Assembly (NCBI GenBank): GCA_944321955.1
Contig: CALUNG010000004.1
Span: 1 to 64,000 of the forward strand
Direction: 5' to 3'
From: an uncultured Alistipes sp.
Lineage (GTDB): Bacteria; Bacteroidota; Bacteroidia; Bacteroidales; Rikenellaceae
Length of the DNA stretch: 64,000 bases
Made by a program: the position numbers and the translations under genes. The notes beneath the pieces are model-generated. The model did no database searches. It was not told the DNA's origin and worked only from the letters and a program-made list of their open reading frames with translations. Shown piece by piece: positions 1-9,128 of the stretch; the first letter of the stretch is position 1; every line of letters starts with the position of its first letter.

Positions 1-54
1 GACTTCGTCGAGTGGAAACGCGGCGCGGTGCCGCGCCTGATGCGCAGACTGTAA
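1..54 (+). CDS. 3' end of an upstream gene (possibly tgt)
   Basis: The first 17 codons of frame 1 are open and end at a TAA, giving a basic tail (WKRGAVPRLMRRL) typical of a real protein end. It stops 7 bases before the next gene. In Bacteroidota the gene upstream of an LptG-type permease is often tgt (queuine tRNA-ribosyltransferase), and a WK-x(n)-RL ending would suit it, but 17 residues cannot identify a family. Calling it tgt is a context inference only. Confidence 0.4.
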   Translation, partial: DFVEWKRGAVPRLMRRL

Positions 55-61
55 CCGAAAC

Positions 62-970
62 ATGAAACGCAAGGATATGAACATCAAGCTCTATGTCGAA
101 AAACTGGCCGAAGCCGCGGTGCTGTGCATCGTGGCCGTCACGCTCTTCATGACCGTGTCGTGCGGTCCCGGGCCCGTTGCCGGTTCGGCGGTTGCGGGTG
201 TATGGGGCGATGCCGACTGCGAATATCTGCGTACGGGTCGTTTCGCCCTGCTGTTCGAGCGCGACGGCGACCGGATGTCGGCGAGCCTCTACACCTTGTC
301 GAAACGCGATACCGTTCTGGCGGGACATGCCGTCTTCTCGGGCGATTCGGTCGCCGTGCGGGAGACGCGGCAGTCGAAGCAGACGGGGCAGGGTCTCGAC
401 CTCGGAACGTTGCAGGATGACGGACGGCTGCGCATAGTTGTCGGCGGACGCGAACGGCTGCTCGAGAATATCGAAAACATAAGCATGTGCGAGCCCTACG
501 AGATGCTCGAGGCGTCGCCGCTGATGCCGGGAGCCTGCATGCAGCAGTGGTGTACGGGCGTAAAGTACACGCACCGGCGTGATGCCGTCGGTTTCGAGTG
601 CGGCACCAACCGCCACAGCTACGTCTTCTACATCACGCCCGAGATGGTCTACTGCCGTGCCGCGCGTCTGCGTTTCAGCGACGGCGGAGGCCTCTTTGCG
701 CAGAACATCAGGATGATGTCCAACGCCGCCGAACGGACGGCCTACATGGCGGCCGACAACCTGACCGAGAGCCGCACGCCGCTTGTGATCGACGAGTCGA
801 AGTTCAGCGCCGACGGCTGCGTGTACGATACCGACGGCATCTACTGGTCGTTCATCGGCTTCGAGGGCGACGTGGCGCTGCTGCACGGATGCGGTGAGGT
901 CTACCGTTTTGCGCGGCCCGACTCCGATGACGACGACCTGACCGAATGGCTGTCGTTCGAAAGATATTGA
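62..970 (+). CDS. Hypothetical lipoprotein, 302 aa
   Basis: The N-terminus has a hydrophobic stretch around residues 18-33 ending in a cysteine (SCG), which looks like a loose Bacteroidota lipobox and suggests envelope anchoring. The mature part is soluble, rich in aspartate, arginine and glycine, with no motif I recognise. The start at 62 follows the upstream stop by 7 bases. Its TGA overlaps the ATG of the following permease gene (ATGA), so the two are probably co-translated, which suggests but does not show a link to envelope lipid transport. Function unknown. Confidence 0.75.
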   Translation: MKRKDMNIKLYVEKLAEAAVLCIVAVTLFMTVSCGPGPVAGSAVAGVWGDADCEYLRTGRFALLFERDGDRMSASLYTLSKRDTVLAGHAVFSGDSVAVRETRQSKQTGQGLDLGTLQDDGRLRIVVGGRERLLENIENISMCEPYEMLEASPLMPGACMQQWCTGVKYTHRRDAVGFECGTNRHSYVFYITPEMVYCRAARLRFSDGGGLFAQNIRMMSNAAERTAYMAADNLTESRTPLVIDESKFSADGCVYDTDGIYWSFIGFEGDVALLHGCGEVYRFARPDSDDDDLTEWLSFERY

Positions 971-2088
971 TGAAATTGACAAAGATGAAGATACGTTTTC
1001 CGGGATTCAAGATCCTCGACCGCTACATACTGGGCAAGTTCCTCGGCACCTACTTCTTCGCCATCGTGATGATCATCGTGGTGGTGGTCATCTTCGACTA
1101 TGTCGAGAAGATCGACGACTTCACCGAGCTGCATGCCCCGCTCAAGGCGATAATCTTCGACTACTATCTCAACTTCATACCCTTCTTCATCAACCAGTTC
1201 AGCGGTCTGTTCACCTTCATCGCGGTGATCTTCTTCACCTCGAAGATGGCCTATCAGACCGAGATCATCGCCATGCTGTCGGGCGGCATGAGCTTCCGCC
1301 GCCTGATGTGGCCCTACTTCCTGGGAGCGCTGGCCATAGCGGGGTTGTCGCTGGTACTCAACCTGTGGGTCATACCGGTGTCGCAGCGTGCCTGCGTCGA
1401 TTTCGAGAGCCAGTACATACGCCGCCGCCAGAACTATCAGTACGACAGACATATCTATCGCCAGATCGAGCCCGGACAGTTCGCCTACATACGCAACTAC
1501 TCGAAACGTACGGAACAGGCATCGTTCTTTGCGCTCGAGCAGTACCGCAACGGCACGATGGTGTCGGTGCTCGAGGCGGCCGATGCCAGGTTCGACGCCA
1601 ACACCAAACGCTGGTCGGCGCCGCGATACACGATCCGTACGTTCGATTCGCTGCGGCGCGAGACCTTCACCCAGTACCGCAACCTCGATACGCTGATCAA
1701 CCTCGACGTGGCCGAGATGGGACGTGTGCAGGACCTCGTCAAGACGATGCAGATCGGCGAGCTGAACAAGTTCCTCGAACAGCAGCGGGCCAAGGGTTCG
1801 GATTCGATCCGCATTATCGAGGTCGAGCACCACGGGCGTTACGCCTATCCGGTTTCGGCCTTCGTGCTGACGCTGATAGGCGTGTCGCTGTCGTCGCGCA
1901 AGGTGCGCGGCGGTACGGGACTGCACATAGGTATCGGTACGGCGCTCTGTTTCGGCTACATCATGTTCAACCGTTTCTTCGAGGAGTTCGCCAAGAGCGG
2001 TTCGCTGCCGGCGGGACTTGCCGTCTGGCTGCCGAACATCATATTCCTGTTCATAGGCATATACCTCTATAACAAAGCACCGAAATGA
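970..2088 (+). CDS. LptF/LptG (YjgP/YjgQ) family permease
   Basis: Inner-membrane permease of the LptB2FG lipopolysaccharide-export ABC system. The roughly 372-aa protein has the family pattern: N-terminal transmembrane helix (about 18-38), two more helices (about 60-85 and 100-125), a periplasmic beta-rich middle with many aromatic and arginine residues, and a C-terminal group of three helices (about 290-370). The family's conserved early-helix region reads EIIAMLSGGMS. I chose the ATG at 970, overlapping the previous stop; an in-frame ATG at 946 would lengthen the N-terminus with no clear benefit. Its stop overlaps the next start. Whether it is the LptF or LptG paralogue cannot be decided here. 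Confidence 0.9.
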   Translation: MKLTKMKIRFPGFKILDRYILGKFLGTYFFAIVMIIVVVVIFDYVEKIDDFTELHAPLKAIIFDYYLNFIPFFINQFSGLFTFIAVIFFTSKMAYQTEIIAMLSGGMSFRRLMWPYFLGALAIAGLSLVLNLWVIPVSQRACVDFESQYIRRRQNYQYDRHIYRQIEPGQFAYIRNYSKRTEQASFFALEQYRNGTMVSVLEAADARFDANTKRWSAPRYTIRTFDSLRRETFTQYRNLDTLINLDVAEMGRVQDLVKTMQIGELNKFLEQQRAKGSDSIRIIEVEHHGRYAYPVSAFVLTLIGVSLSSRKVRGGTGLHIGIGTALCFGYIMFNRFFEEFAKSGSLPAGLAVWLPNIIFLFIGIYLYNKAPK

Positions 2089-3167
2089 TGACCCGTGTCG
2101 ATGACATAGCCGACAAGTTGCGCCGCTCGGAACGCATCACGGGCGACGAAGCGCTGGTAATGTGGCGCGAGGCTCCGTTGTGGCTGCTGGGCGAGCTGGC
2201 CGTTGCGGCCAAGCGGCGCGTGAGCGGCGACAAGGTCTACTACAACCGTAATTTCCATGTCGAGCCGACGAACCTGTGCGTCTTCAACTGCAGGTTCTGT
2301 TCTTACCGCCGGCCGAAGGGAAGTCCCGAGGCGTGGGACTATTCGCTTGAGGATATCGAGCGTATCGTCCGCAGCCATGCTGGTTCCGGGGCCACGGAGA
2401 TACACATCGTCGGGGGCGTGCATCCCGACCATGACATATATTACTATGCCGAAATGATCCGTCGCGTGAAGGCTCTGATGCCCGGGGCGGCGATCAAGGC
2501 CTTCACGGCCATCGAACTCTCGTACATGATCCGCAAGGCGGGGCTTCCGACGCGCGAGGGACTGCAGCTGCTCGTCGATGCGGGCATGGAGTCGATACCC
2601 GGCGGCGGCGCCGAGATCTTCGACGAGGAGTTGCGTGCGCGTATCTGTCCCGAGAAGGGCTCGACGGCCGAGTGGTTTGATATCCACCGCACGGCTCACC
2701 GGATGGGACTCAAGAGCAACGCCACGATACTCTACGGCCACATCGAGACGCTCGAACACCGCGTTGACCACCTTCTGCGGCTTCGCGCCCTGCAGGACGA
2801 GACGGGCGGTTTCAACGCCTTCATACCGCTCAAGTACCGCAACTACGGCAACAGCATGAGCGCCATCGGAGAGGTTTCGGTGGTCGAGGACATGCGCATG
2901 CTGGCCATGAGCCGGCTCGTGCTGGACAATGTCCCGCACATCAAGGCCTACTGGGTGATGTACGGCAAGCAGACGGCCGAGATGGCCCTCGGCTTCGGTG
3001 CCGACGACATCGACGGCACGATCGACGACTCGACAAAGATCTACTCGATGGCCGGGGCCGACGACAAGCGTCCGCGGATCACCATGGCCGAGATCGAAGA
3101 GATGGCGCGCAATGCAGGCATGCGGGCCGTCGAGCGCGACACGTTCTACAACGAGATAACGAGATAA
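2085..3167 (+). CDS. mqnE: Aminofutalosine synthase MqnE (radical SAM)
   Basis: Radical SAM enzyme joining SAM and an enolpyruvyl-benzoate intermediate to make aminofutalosine in the futalosine route to menaquinone. The 4Fe-4S motif C-x3-C-x2-C is at residues 65, 69 and 72 (NLCVFNCRFC). The following IVGGVHP and the GGGAEIFDEE and RICPEK stretches fit MqnE rather than the related cyclase MqnC, although the two are close. Length (360 aa) is normal. Two start codons (2085, 2088) both overlap the permease stop. The gene abuts the PASTA gene with no spacer. No other menaquinone gene is in the window, so the pathway assignment rests on this one gene. Confidence 0.88.
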   Translation: MMTRVDDIADKLRRSERITGDEALVMWREAPLWLLGELAVAAKRRVSGDKVYYNRNFHVEPTNLCVFNCRFCSYRRPKGSPEAWDYSLEDIERIVRSHAGSGATEIHIVGGVHPDHDIYYYAEMIRRVKALMPGAAIKAFTAIELSYMIRKAGLPTREGLQLLVDAGMESIPGGGAEIFDEELRARICPEKGSTAEWFDIHRTAHRMGLKSNATILYGHIETLEHRVDHLLRLRALQDETGGFNAFIPLKYRNYGNSMSAIGEVSVVEDMRMLAMSRLVLDNVPHIKAYWVMYGKQTAEMALGFGADDIDGTIDDSTKIYSMAGADDKRPRITMAEIEEMARNAGMRAVERDTFYNEITR

Positions 3168-4163
3168 ATGAAGATACGCACCATGGAAGCGAAAAAGAGA
3201 ATATCGGAATTCAGACGCGATTACCCGCTGCTGTACAATATCGTGTTGATCGTGCTCATACTGTTGGCGCTGGCGCTGGTGTCGGCGTTGCTGATGAATA
3301 TCGGCACGCGTCACGGTTCGCACCGCACGGTACCCGACTTTACGGGTGTGAAGCTGCAGCAGGCGCAGCGCGATGCCGACCGCAGCGGACTGGAGATCAT
3401 CGTCAACGATTCGCTTTTCGTGCCGGCCTACGAGGGCGGCATCGTTCTGGACCAGCTGCCCAAGGGCGGTGTCGAGGTGAAGGCTGGCCGCAAGGTCTAC
3501 GTGACCATCAACTCTTTCCGTCAGAAGATGGTCAAGATTCCCTATGTTGCCGGGCGTTCGTTGCGTCAGGCCAAGAACATGCTCGAACTGGCGGGTCTGG
3601 GCATCGACCGACTGGTCTATGTCGAGGACATGGCAACCAACTACGTTCTCGAGGAGTTCTTCGACGGCGTACAGATCATGCCCGAGAGCCGGATGCAGGC
3701 CGAGATGGGTTCGGGCGTTACGCTTCGCGTGGGTGTCGAGGGCGGATACGGCGTGACGGGTGTTCCCAAACTCATCGGCATGTCGCTGCAGCGTGCCAGC
3801 AGCCGTTTGTGGGAGCTGGGACTCAACGTGGGCAGTGTGTCGTACGACACCGATGTCGACCTTCTCGACCGCAACGATGCGCGCGTATACTACCAGTCTC
3901 TCGATCAGGGTACGAGTGCCGCACTGGGTTCGGACGTGACGTTGAGGCTTACGACCGATGCCGTCAAGGTCGAGAAGTGCAGTGCCGAGAGCGACCGTGC
4001 CGCGCAGGATCGCATAGATGCACGCCTTGCCGAGGAGGCACGGACCGATTCGCTGCGGCGTGCGGGCGTTCTGCCCGAGAATGAAGATCCGGCGCGGAGC
4101 GACGGCGCCGTGCAGGAGCGCAGCGAGGATACGATGCAGAACGAAGAGGACTTTTTCCTATGA
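3168..4163 (+). CDS. PASTA-domain membrane protein
   Basis: Single-pass membrane protein: short cytoplasmic N-terminus, one transmembrane helix at about residues 23-45, then three extracytoplasmic PASTA repeats starting near residues 55, 125 and 198 (each opens with a V/I-P-x-[YLF]-x-G-like motif), and a charged, low-complexity tail after about 270. PASTA domains are known to bind peptidoglycan or beta-lactams in kinases and PBPs. There is no kinase or transpeptidase domain here, so this is the stand-alone form common in Bacteroidota next to rluD-type genes. It starts directly after the mqnE stop and its own stop overlaps the rluD-type start (ATGA). Specific role unknown; cell-wall sensing is an inference. 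Confidence 0.88.
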   Translation: MKIRTMEAKKRISEFRRDYPLLYNIVLIVLILLALALVSALLMNIGTRHGSHRTVPDFTGVKLQQAQRDADRSGLEIIVNDSLFVPAYEGGIVLDQLPKGGVEVKAGRKVYVTINSFRQKMVKIPYVAGRSLRQAKNMLELAGLGIDRLVYVEDMATNYVLEEFFDGVQIMPESRMQAEMGSGVTLRVGVEGGYGVTGVPKLIGMSLQRASSRLWELGLNVGSVSYDTDVDLLDRNDARVYYQSLDQGTSAALGSDVTLRLTTDAVKVEKCSAESDRAAQDRIDARLAEEARTDSLRRAGVLPENEDPARSDGAVQERSEDTMQNEEDFFL

Positions 4164-5233
4164 TAGAAGAGGACGATTACGGATTCGACGCCCCGGACGA
4201 ACTCGATGACGGTTCGGGCGGCGAGGAGCTTTACGAACACTTCTCGATAACGGCGGACAAGGGCCAGACGCCGCTGCGACTGGACAAGTACCTGACCTGC
4301 CGCATGGAGAAGTGCTCGCGCAGCCGCATTCAGGCGGCTGCCGACAGCGGCAACATACTCGTCAACGGCGTAGCCGCCAAATCGAGCTACAAGGTCAAGC
4401 CGCTGGACCATATCTCGATCGTGATGCCCTACCCGCGCCGCGAGGTCGAGATCATTCCGGAGAACATCCCGCTCGACATACTCTACGAGGACGACGACGT
4501 GATCGTCGTGAACAAGGCTGCGGGCATGGTTGTCCATCCCGGTCACGGCAACTACAGCGGCACGCTGGTCAATGCCCTGGCCTACCATCTGCGCGACATA
4601 CCGATGTTCGCCGAGGGCGACATGCGTGCCGGACTGGTGCACCGCATCGACAAGAACACGTCGGGCATACTCGTCGTTGCCAAGAACGAATTCGCCAACG
4701 CCTTTCTGGCCAGGCAGTTCTTCGACCATACGACCGTGCGCCGCTACGAGGCTCTGGTGTGGGGCAACTTCGACGAGGACGAGGGCACCATCATCGGCAA
4801 CATAGGTCGCAACCCGAAGGATCGCCTGCAGATGTGCGTCTTTCCCGACGGCGAGGAGGGCAAGCATGCCGTGACGCACTACCGCGTGCTGCGGCGCTAC
4901 GGATACGTGACTCTTGTGGAGTGCCGTCTCGAGACGGGCCGCACGCACCAGATACGCGTACACATGCAGTGGAAGGGCCACCCGCTCTTCAACGACGAGC
5001 GTTACGGCGGAGACCGCATACTGAAGGGCACAACGTTCTCCAAGTACCGCCAGTTCGTCGAAAACTGCTTCGAGCTGATGCCGCGCCATGCCCTGCATGC
5101 CCGCACGCTGGGCTTCGTGCATCCGACCACGCGACAGCAGATGCTCTTCGAGTCTCCGCTGCCGGCCGATTTCCGCGCCGTGCTCGACAGGTGGGAGAAC
5201 TACGCCGCCCACTCGATGCGGGGCGAAGAGTGA
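4160..5233 (+). CDS. RluD-family 23S rRNA pseudouridine synthase
   Basis: Converts uridines to pseudouridine in large-subunit rRNA. Residues about 30-95 form an S4 RNA-binding domain (LRLDKYLT start, KCSRSRIQ), followed by the RluA/RluD catalytic domain with the signature HRIDKNTSG that holds the catalytic aspartate, and the RTHQIRVHM motif near the end. At 357 aa it is slightly longer than E. coli RluD because of an acidic N-terminal extension of about 25 residues. Overlaps the PASTA gene by 4 bases, the last gene of this run; 183 bases with no gene follow before nth. Which uridine it targets cannot be told from sequence alone. Confidence 0.9.
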   Translation: MIEEDDYGFDAPDELDDGSGGEELYEHFSITADKGQTPLRLDKYLTCRMEKCSRSRIQAAADSGNILVNGVAAKSSYKVKPLDHISIVMPYPRREVEIIPENIPLDILYEDDDVIVVNKAAGMVVHPGHGNYSGTLVNALAYHLRDIPMFAEGDMRAGLVHRIDKNTSGILVVAKNEFANAFLARQFFDHTTVRRYEALVWGNFDEDEGTIIGNIGRNPKDRLQMCVFPDGEEGKHAVTHYRVLRRYGYVTLVECRLETGRTHQIRVHMQWKGHPLFNDERYGGDRILKGTTFSKYRQFVENCFELMPRHALHARTLGFVHPTTRQQMLFESPLPADFRAVLDRWENYAAHSMRGEE

Positions 5234-5396
5234 CATAGACGGCAAGCACGGCGGTTCCGGACCGAACGAACATGACGTGTGGCGGAGCTGCGTTTCGGAG
5301 ACGTGATGACCTTGCGACTTCGGAAAGACGTGACGGCTGTATTGTGGTGCCTCTGTTTTTTTTGTATTCGTGCATGCCATATTTGCAATAAACGCT

Positions 5397-5404
5397 TAAC
5401 TTTG
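5397..5404 (+). promoter_or_regulatory. Putative -7 box upstream of nth
   Basis: TAACTTTG matches the Bacteroidota -7 consensus TAnnTTTG, 12 bases before the ATG at 5417. I see no good TTTG at the expected 19-21 base distance upstream, so only the -7 half is supported. The 183-base gap before it has no other recognisable element. Confidence 0.5.
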
Positions 5405-5416
5405 CGATAACCAAAC

Positions 5417-6082
5417 ATGCCTTCCATGACACTCAAGGAGCGATACGACGGGATAATCGAGTGGTTTTCCGAGCACATGCCATCGGCCGAGAGCGAACTG
5501 CATTACGATTCCCCGTACCAGTTGCTGGTGGCTGTGATACTCTCGGCGCAGTGTACCGACAAACGCGTGAACATGACCACGCCGGCGCTGTTCGAGGCCT
5601 TCCCGACGCCGCAGGCCATGGCCCAGGCCACGCCCGAGGAGATCTTTCCATACATACGCAGCATCTCGTATCCCAACAACAAGGCGCGCAATCTGGCCGC
5701 CATGGCCCGCATGCTCTGTACGGAGTTCGGCGGCGAGGTGCCGAGCGACCTTGCGCAGCTGCAGCGACTGCCGGGCGTGGGACGCAAGACGGCCAACGTC
5801 GTGGGAGCCGTGATATGGAACAAGGAGGTAATGCCGGTCGACACGCATGTTTTCCGTGTATCGGCCCGCATCGGGCTTACGCACAATGCCCGTACACCGC
5901 TGCAGACCGAACTGCAACTCGAAAAAAATATTCCGTCGCACCTGCTTCCGCGCGCCCATCACTGGCTTATTCTTCACGGGCGTTATGTCTGCACGGCACG
6001 GGCACCTAAGTGTTCGGAGTGCGGAATTTCACGCTGGTGCCGATATTTTTCGACCAAAGAGAAGCATATTGTCACAAAATAG
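5417..6082 (+). CDS. nth: Endonuclease III (DNA glycosylase/AP lyase)
   Basis: Base-excision repair enzyme removing oxidised pyrimidines and cleaving AP sites. The helix-hairpin-helix segment LPGVGRKTANVV carries the catalytic lysine, and the VDTHVFR motif the catalytic aspartate. The C-terminus has the 4Fe-4S cluster spacing C-x6-C-x2-C-x5-C. Length 221 aa is normal. Two starts are possible: ATG at 5417 and ATG at 5426 (MTLKERY), the latter closer to known Nth N-termini. The -7 box ends at 5404, so the leader is very short with either. The next promoter's -7 box lies immediately after its stop codon. Confidence 0.95.
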   Translation: MPSMTLKERYDGIIEWFSEHMPSAESELHYDSPYQLLVAVILSAQCTDKRVNMTTPALFEAFPTPQAMAQATPEEIFPYIRSISYPNNKARNLAAMARMLCTEFGGEVPSDLAQLQRLPGVGRKTANVVGAVIWNKEVMPVDTHVFRVSARIGLTHNARTPLQTELQLEKNIPSHLLPRAHHWLILHGRYVCTARAPKCSECGISRWCRYFSTKEKHIVTK

Positions 6083-6084
6083 TG

Positions 6085-6092
6085 TATATTTG
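6085..6092 (+). promoter_or_regulatory. Putative -7 box for the S41 protease gene
   Basis: TATATTTG is a perfect TAnnTTTG match, beginning 3 bases after the nth stop and 44 bases before the ATG at 6137. No clear -33 element is visible at the usual distance. Confidence 0.5.
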
Positions 6093-6136
6093 CCTTTCAC
6101 GACAACTGTAGAATTTCAAATAAAGGAAGAGAACGT

Positions 6137-7951
6137 ATGAAAAACTTATTCAAGATTCTGATGTGCAGTGCGGTATTTTTCTTTGCGGCCGCCTGCAGCA
6201 AGGATGCTACCAATGATGAGACCACCACTACGGGTGGCGGTATCACCTATAAGAGCTGCAACGATACCGAAGAGGTTTCAGCCGAGGCTCAGGAAGTGAC
6301 CGTAACCATTACCTCGGATGCCGCGTGGACCGCCAAGAGCTCCGCTACGCGTATAGCATCGATCAAGTCCGGTGCGAGCGGTGAGGCCGGCACCCATGAC
6401 ATAGTTCTCGAATTCACGGCCAATACCACCGATTTCAACCGTAACGTAACGTTGTCGGCGACGGTCGGAGGCAAGACGGTTACGCTGTGCCGCTTCACGC
6501 AGCTCTCCGAGTCGCTGAAGGGAACAGATGCCAATGTCAACAAGAACTATACGACCCCGATACTTGACGAGTATTATCTGTGGAACGAGGATTTCCGCGA
6601 GCTGACGCTCAATTACAATCAGGCGTATGACGAGTTTGTCGACAACACCCTGTCGTCGATGACCACCAACATTCTCGACGGTCACTGGGAGGACGGCAAG
6701 CGCCAGTATATCTACTCCTATATCCAGCGTTCGCCCGTATCGTCTGCAAGCGCAGCCCTCGCCGAAGTTACCCGCGCCAGTGCCGTAACAGGTTTCGGAA
6801 TCAGTATAGGTACGATATATCTCCTGGACGATTACGGTAACTACTGCTTCCAGGTGGATTATGTATACAAGGATTCTCCGGCCGACAAGGCAGGCGTCAA
6901 GCGTGGCGACTACATAGCCAAATACGAAGGTTCATATATTACCAAAGCCAATCTCAATGAGGCTTATGCATACCTTATGAGTTATCTGACGGTAGGTACT
7001 ACGAAGCGTATTCAGCTTGTCGATGTGGAGGGTAACTTCATCGATCCCGAGATTACGCTTACTGCGGCATCGTATTACGAGAACCCCGTGGTCTACTACA
7101 ATATCTTCTCGGCGGAGAATTCCGACCGCAAGGTGGGCTATCTGGTATACGTATCGTTCGATTCGGCATTCGACGATGAAGTGAAGAAGGTATTCGATGA
7201 CTTCAAGGCTGAAGGCATTACCGACATCATCCTCGACCTTCGCTGCAACGGAGGAGGCAATGTAAAGTCGGCCAGAATGATATCGAGTGCCCTTGCGGGT
7301 ACCGCTTGCGACGGCAAGGTATTCGAGTACTATCGTTACAATGACGAGCGTATGGCAGCCGATGGCCGCAACAAGGACGACTACACCACATACAAGTCCG
7401 AGGATTTCCTTTCGGACGTGGCCAACACCTATGGCTTCAACTTCGACAAGATCTATGTTATCGGAACGGTGAATACGGCATCGGCCAGCGAGCTTGTCAT
7501 CAACTCGCTGCGCGGTATCGACAAGACCGTGAAACTCGTCGGAGCCACCACCAACGGCAAGAATGTAGGTATGGAGGTAATGAACTTCGGACCGGTGGAC
7601 GGTTACTCGTATGTATTCGCGCCGATCACCTTCCAGTCGTACAACGCCAAGGGCGAGAGCAACTATGCCAACGGCTTCACGCCCGACATCGATGCTTCGT
7701 ACTATGTCGATAACTGTTTCCAGTGGGGTGTTATCTATGAGCCTTACGATGACGAACGTATAATCCCAGACTTAATCTACTATGCATTGAACGACATATT
7801 CGCCGATACCGAGTCGTCGCTTCGTTCGCTCCGTGTTGCCGAGCCTACCAGATCGTCGTTCGGAATGCGCAAGGTCGAGAAGCCGCGCGGTTTTGTCAAT
7901 CCGTTGCGCACCAACATGTACATGGTTCCGGACGAGAACAAGGCCGAATAG
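6137..7951 (+). CDS. S41 peptidase lipoprotein with N-terminal BACON domain
   Basis: Secreted, lipid-anchored serine protease-like protein of 604 aa. Signal peptide with lipobox FAAAC (Cys20), then a BACON-like beta-sandwich at about 40-124 (VTITSDAAWTAKSS start, ending RFTQLS). The S41 N-terminal helical segment is at about 136-175, a PDZ-like region at about 215-300 (YKDSPADKAGVKRGDYI), and the S41 catalytic domain after about 325, with DLRCNGGGN and the NTASASEL motif bearing the nucleophilic serine. BACON domains are usually linked to glycan or mucin binding in gut Bacteroidota; here that is inference. An A-rich purine stretch (AAAGGAAGAG) precedes the ATG. Transcription appears to end at the hairpin 20 bases downstream. 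Confidence 0.9.
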   Translation: MKNLFKILMCSAVFFFAAACSKDATNDETTTTGGGITYKSCNDTEEVSAEAQEVTVTITSDAAWTAKSSATRIASIKSGASGEAGTHDIVLEFTANTTDFNRNVTLSATVGGKTVTLCRFTQLSESLKGTDANVNKNYTTPILDEYYLWNEDFRELTLNYNQAYDEFVDNTLSSMTTNILDGHWEDGKRQYIYSYIQRSPVSSASAALAEVTRASAVTGFGISIGTIYLLDDYGNYCFQVDYVYKDSPADKAGVKRGDYIAKYEGSYITKANLNEAYAYLMSYLTVGTTKRIQLVDVEGNFIDPEITLTAASYYENPVVYYNIFSAENSDRKVGYLVYVSFDSAFDDEVKKVFDDFKAEGITDIILDLRCNGGGNVKSARMISSALAGTACDGKVFEYYRYNDERMAADGRNKDDYTTYKSEDFLSDVANTYGFNFDKIYVIGTVNTASASELVINSLRGIDKTVKLVGATTNGKNVGMEVMNFGPVDGYSYVFAPITFQSYNAKGESNYANGFTPDIDASYYVDNCFQWGVIYEPYDDERIIPDLIYYALNDIFADTESSLRSLRVAEPTRSSFGMRKVEKPRGFVNPLRTNMYMVPDENKAE

Positions 7952-7970
7952 CAGGCCTGCAATATTCATA

Positions 7971-8006
7971 AAAAGAGGAGCAACCGAGTGTTGTTCCTCT
8001 TTTTTT
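7971..8006 (+). terminator. Rho-independent terminator after the S41 gene
   Basis: A 14-bp inverted repeat (7971-7984 against 7990-8003, one G-U pair) with a 5-base loop and a run of T directly after. It ends 2 bases before the -7 box of the next gene. Confidence 0.85.
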
Positions 8007-8008
8007 CG

Positions 8009-8016
8009 TATCTTTG
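8009..8016 (+). promoter_or_regulatory. Putative -7 box for the nrnA-like gene
   Basis: TATCTTTG matches TAnnTTTG. With the final G taken as -4, transcription would begin about 8020, only 2 bases before the ATG at 8022, so the message would be nearly leaderless. The upstream half of the promoter would lie inside the preceding terminator hairpin. Confidence 0.55.
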
Positions 8017-8021
8017 CGCGT

Positions 8022-9053
8022 ATGAATATATCGGAAGAGAGTTTACAGGCCCTGCGCGACCTTCTGTGCGGCGACGTGCGCCGCAACATTGTCGTGCTGT
8101 CGCACATCAATCCCGACGGGGACGCGATCGGATCGTCGCTTGCCCTGCGTGAGGTGCTCGTCTCCTGCGGCCACAACGTTACGTGCGTGGTACCCAACAA
8201 GTATCCCTATTTTCTCGACTGGATAAGCGGTCTGGAGAACATAACCATATTCAAGAACGAACACGACAGGGTCGTCGAGGCCGTTGCCGGGGCCGACGTG
8301 ATCGTCTGTGCCGACATGAACATGCTGTCGCGGCTCGAGGAGCTGAGCGACATCATCGCGGCCAATACCCATGCCGTGCGGGTGCTGGTCGACCACCATC
8401 TTACGCCCGAAGGCGGTTTCGACATCGTCTTCTCGCATCCCGACTCGTCGAGCACCTCGTTTCTGGTCTACACGATCGTCGAGCGGCTGTTCGGTACGGA
8501 TATCATATCGCGGCAGATGGCCGAGCAGCTCTACGTGGGCATGATGACCGATACGGGCAACTTCGCCTTTTCGTTCCTTACGCCCGAGCTGTTCCGTGCG
8601 GTTGCCGTACTTGCGGGCAAGGGCATCGACATACCGCAGATCTACAACAACGTCTACAATTCGTTCACCGAGGGTCGTGCGCGACTCTTCGGCTACACCA
8701 TAAACCGCAAGATGAAGACCCTGATGAAGGGGACCGTCGCCTACATGTCGCTTACGGAGGCCGAGATGCGCCGTTTCTGGTTCCAGCAGGGCGACAGCGA
8801 GGGTTTCGTCAACTATCCGCTGACCATCAAGAAGATGAAGATGTCGGCAATATTCATCGAGCAGCACGATTTCGTGCGGGCGTCGTTCCGTTCGCGCGGC
8901 AGTGTCGACGTCGACGTCTTCGCACGCCGCTACTTCAACGGCGGCGGCCACAAGAATGCCGCCGGCGGCAAGTCGTTCCTCCCGATCGACGAGACGATAC
9001 AGGCCTATATCGATGCCGTTCACGAGTTTGCGGCCGAAGGCGGTCTGTCGTAA
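8022..9053 (+). CDS. DHH/DHHA1 phosphoesterase, NrnA-like
   Basis: Predicted nanoRNase/pAp phosphatase that degrades short oligoribonucleotides and may hydrolyse pAp. The 343-aa protein has SHINPDGDAIGSS (motif with metal-binding Asp), CADMN, the DHH triad in VDHHLTPEG, and TDTGNF, followed by a DHHA1 domain ending in the glycine-rich GGGHKNAAGG substrate-binding motif. I chose the ATG at 8022 because family N-termini begin there; the frame is open upstream, but that stretch is the end of the S41 gene and its terminator. Stand-alone gene with its own -7 box. Whether it acts as oligoribonuclease, pAp phosphatase or on cyclic dinucleotide products is not decidable by sequence. Confidence 0.9.
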   Translation: MNISEESLQALRDLLCGDVRRNIVVLSHINPDGDAIGSSLALREVLVSCGHNVTCVVPNKYPYFLDWISGLENITIFKNEHDRVVEAVAGADVIVCADMNMLSRLEELSDIIAANTHAVRVLVDHHLTPEGGFDIVFSHPDSSSTSFLVYTIVERLFGTDIISRQMAEQLYVGMMTDTGNFAFSFLTPELFRAVAVLAGKGIDIPQIYNNVYNSFTEGRARLFGYTINRKMKTLMKGTVAYMSLTEAEMRRFWFQQGDSEGFVNYPLTIKKMKMSAIFIEQHDFVRASFRSRGSVDVDVFARRYFNGGGHKNAAGGKSFLPIDETIQAYIDAVHEFAAEGGLS

Positions 9054-9128
9054 CGTCGCAACGGTCGGAAAGTGTTGCCTTTCGGGAATATGAAACAGCA
9101 GGCATGATAAGAATTGCGAGAGTTTTGC

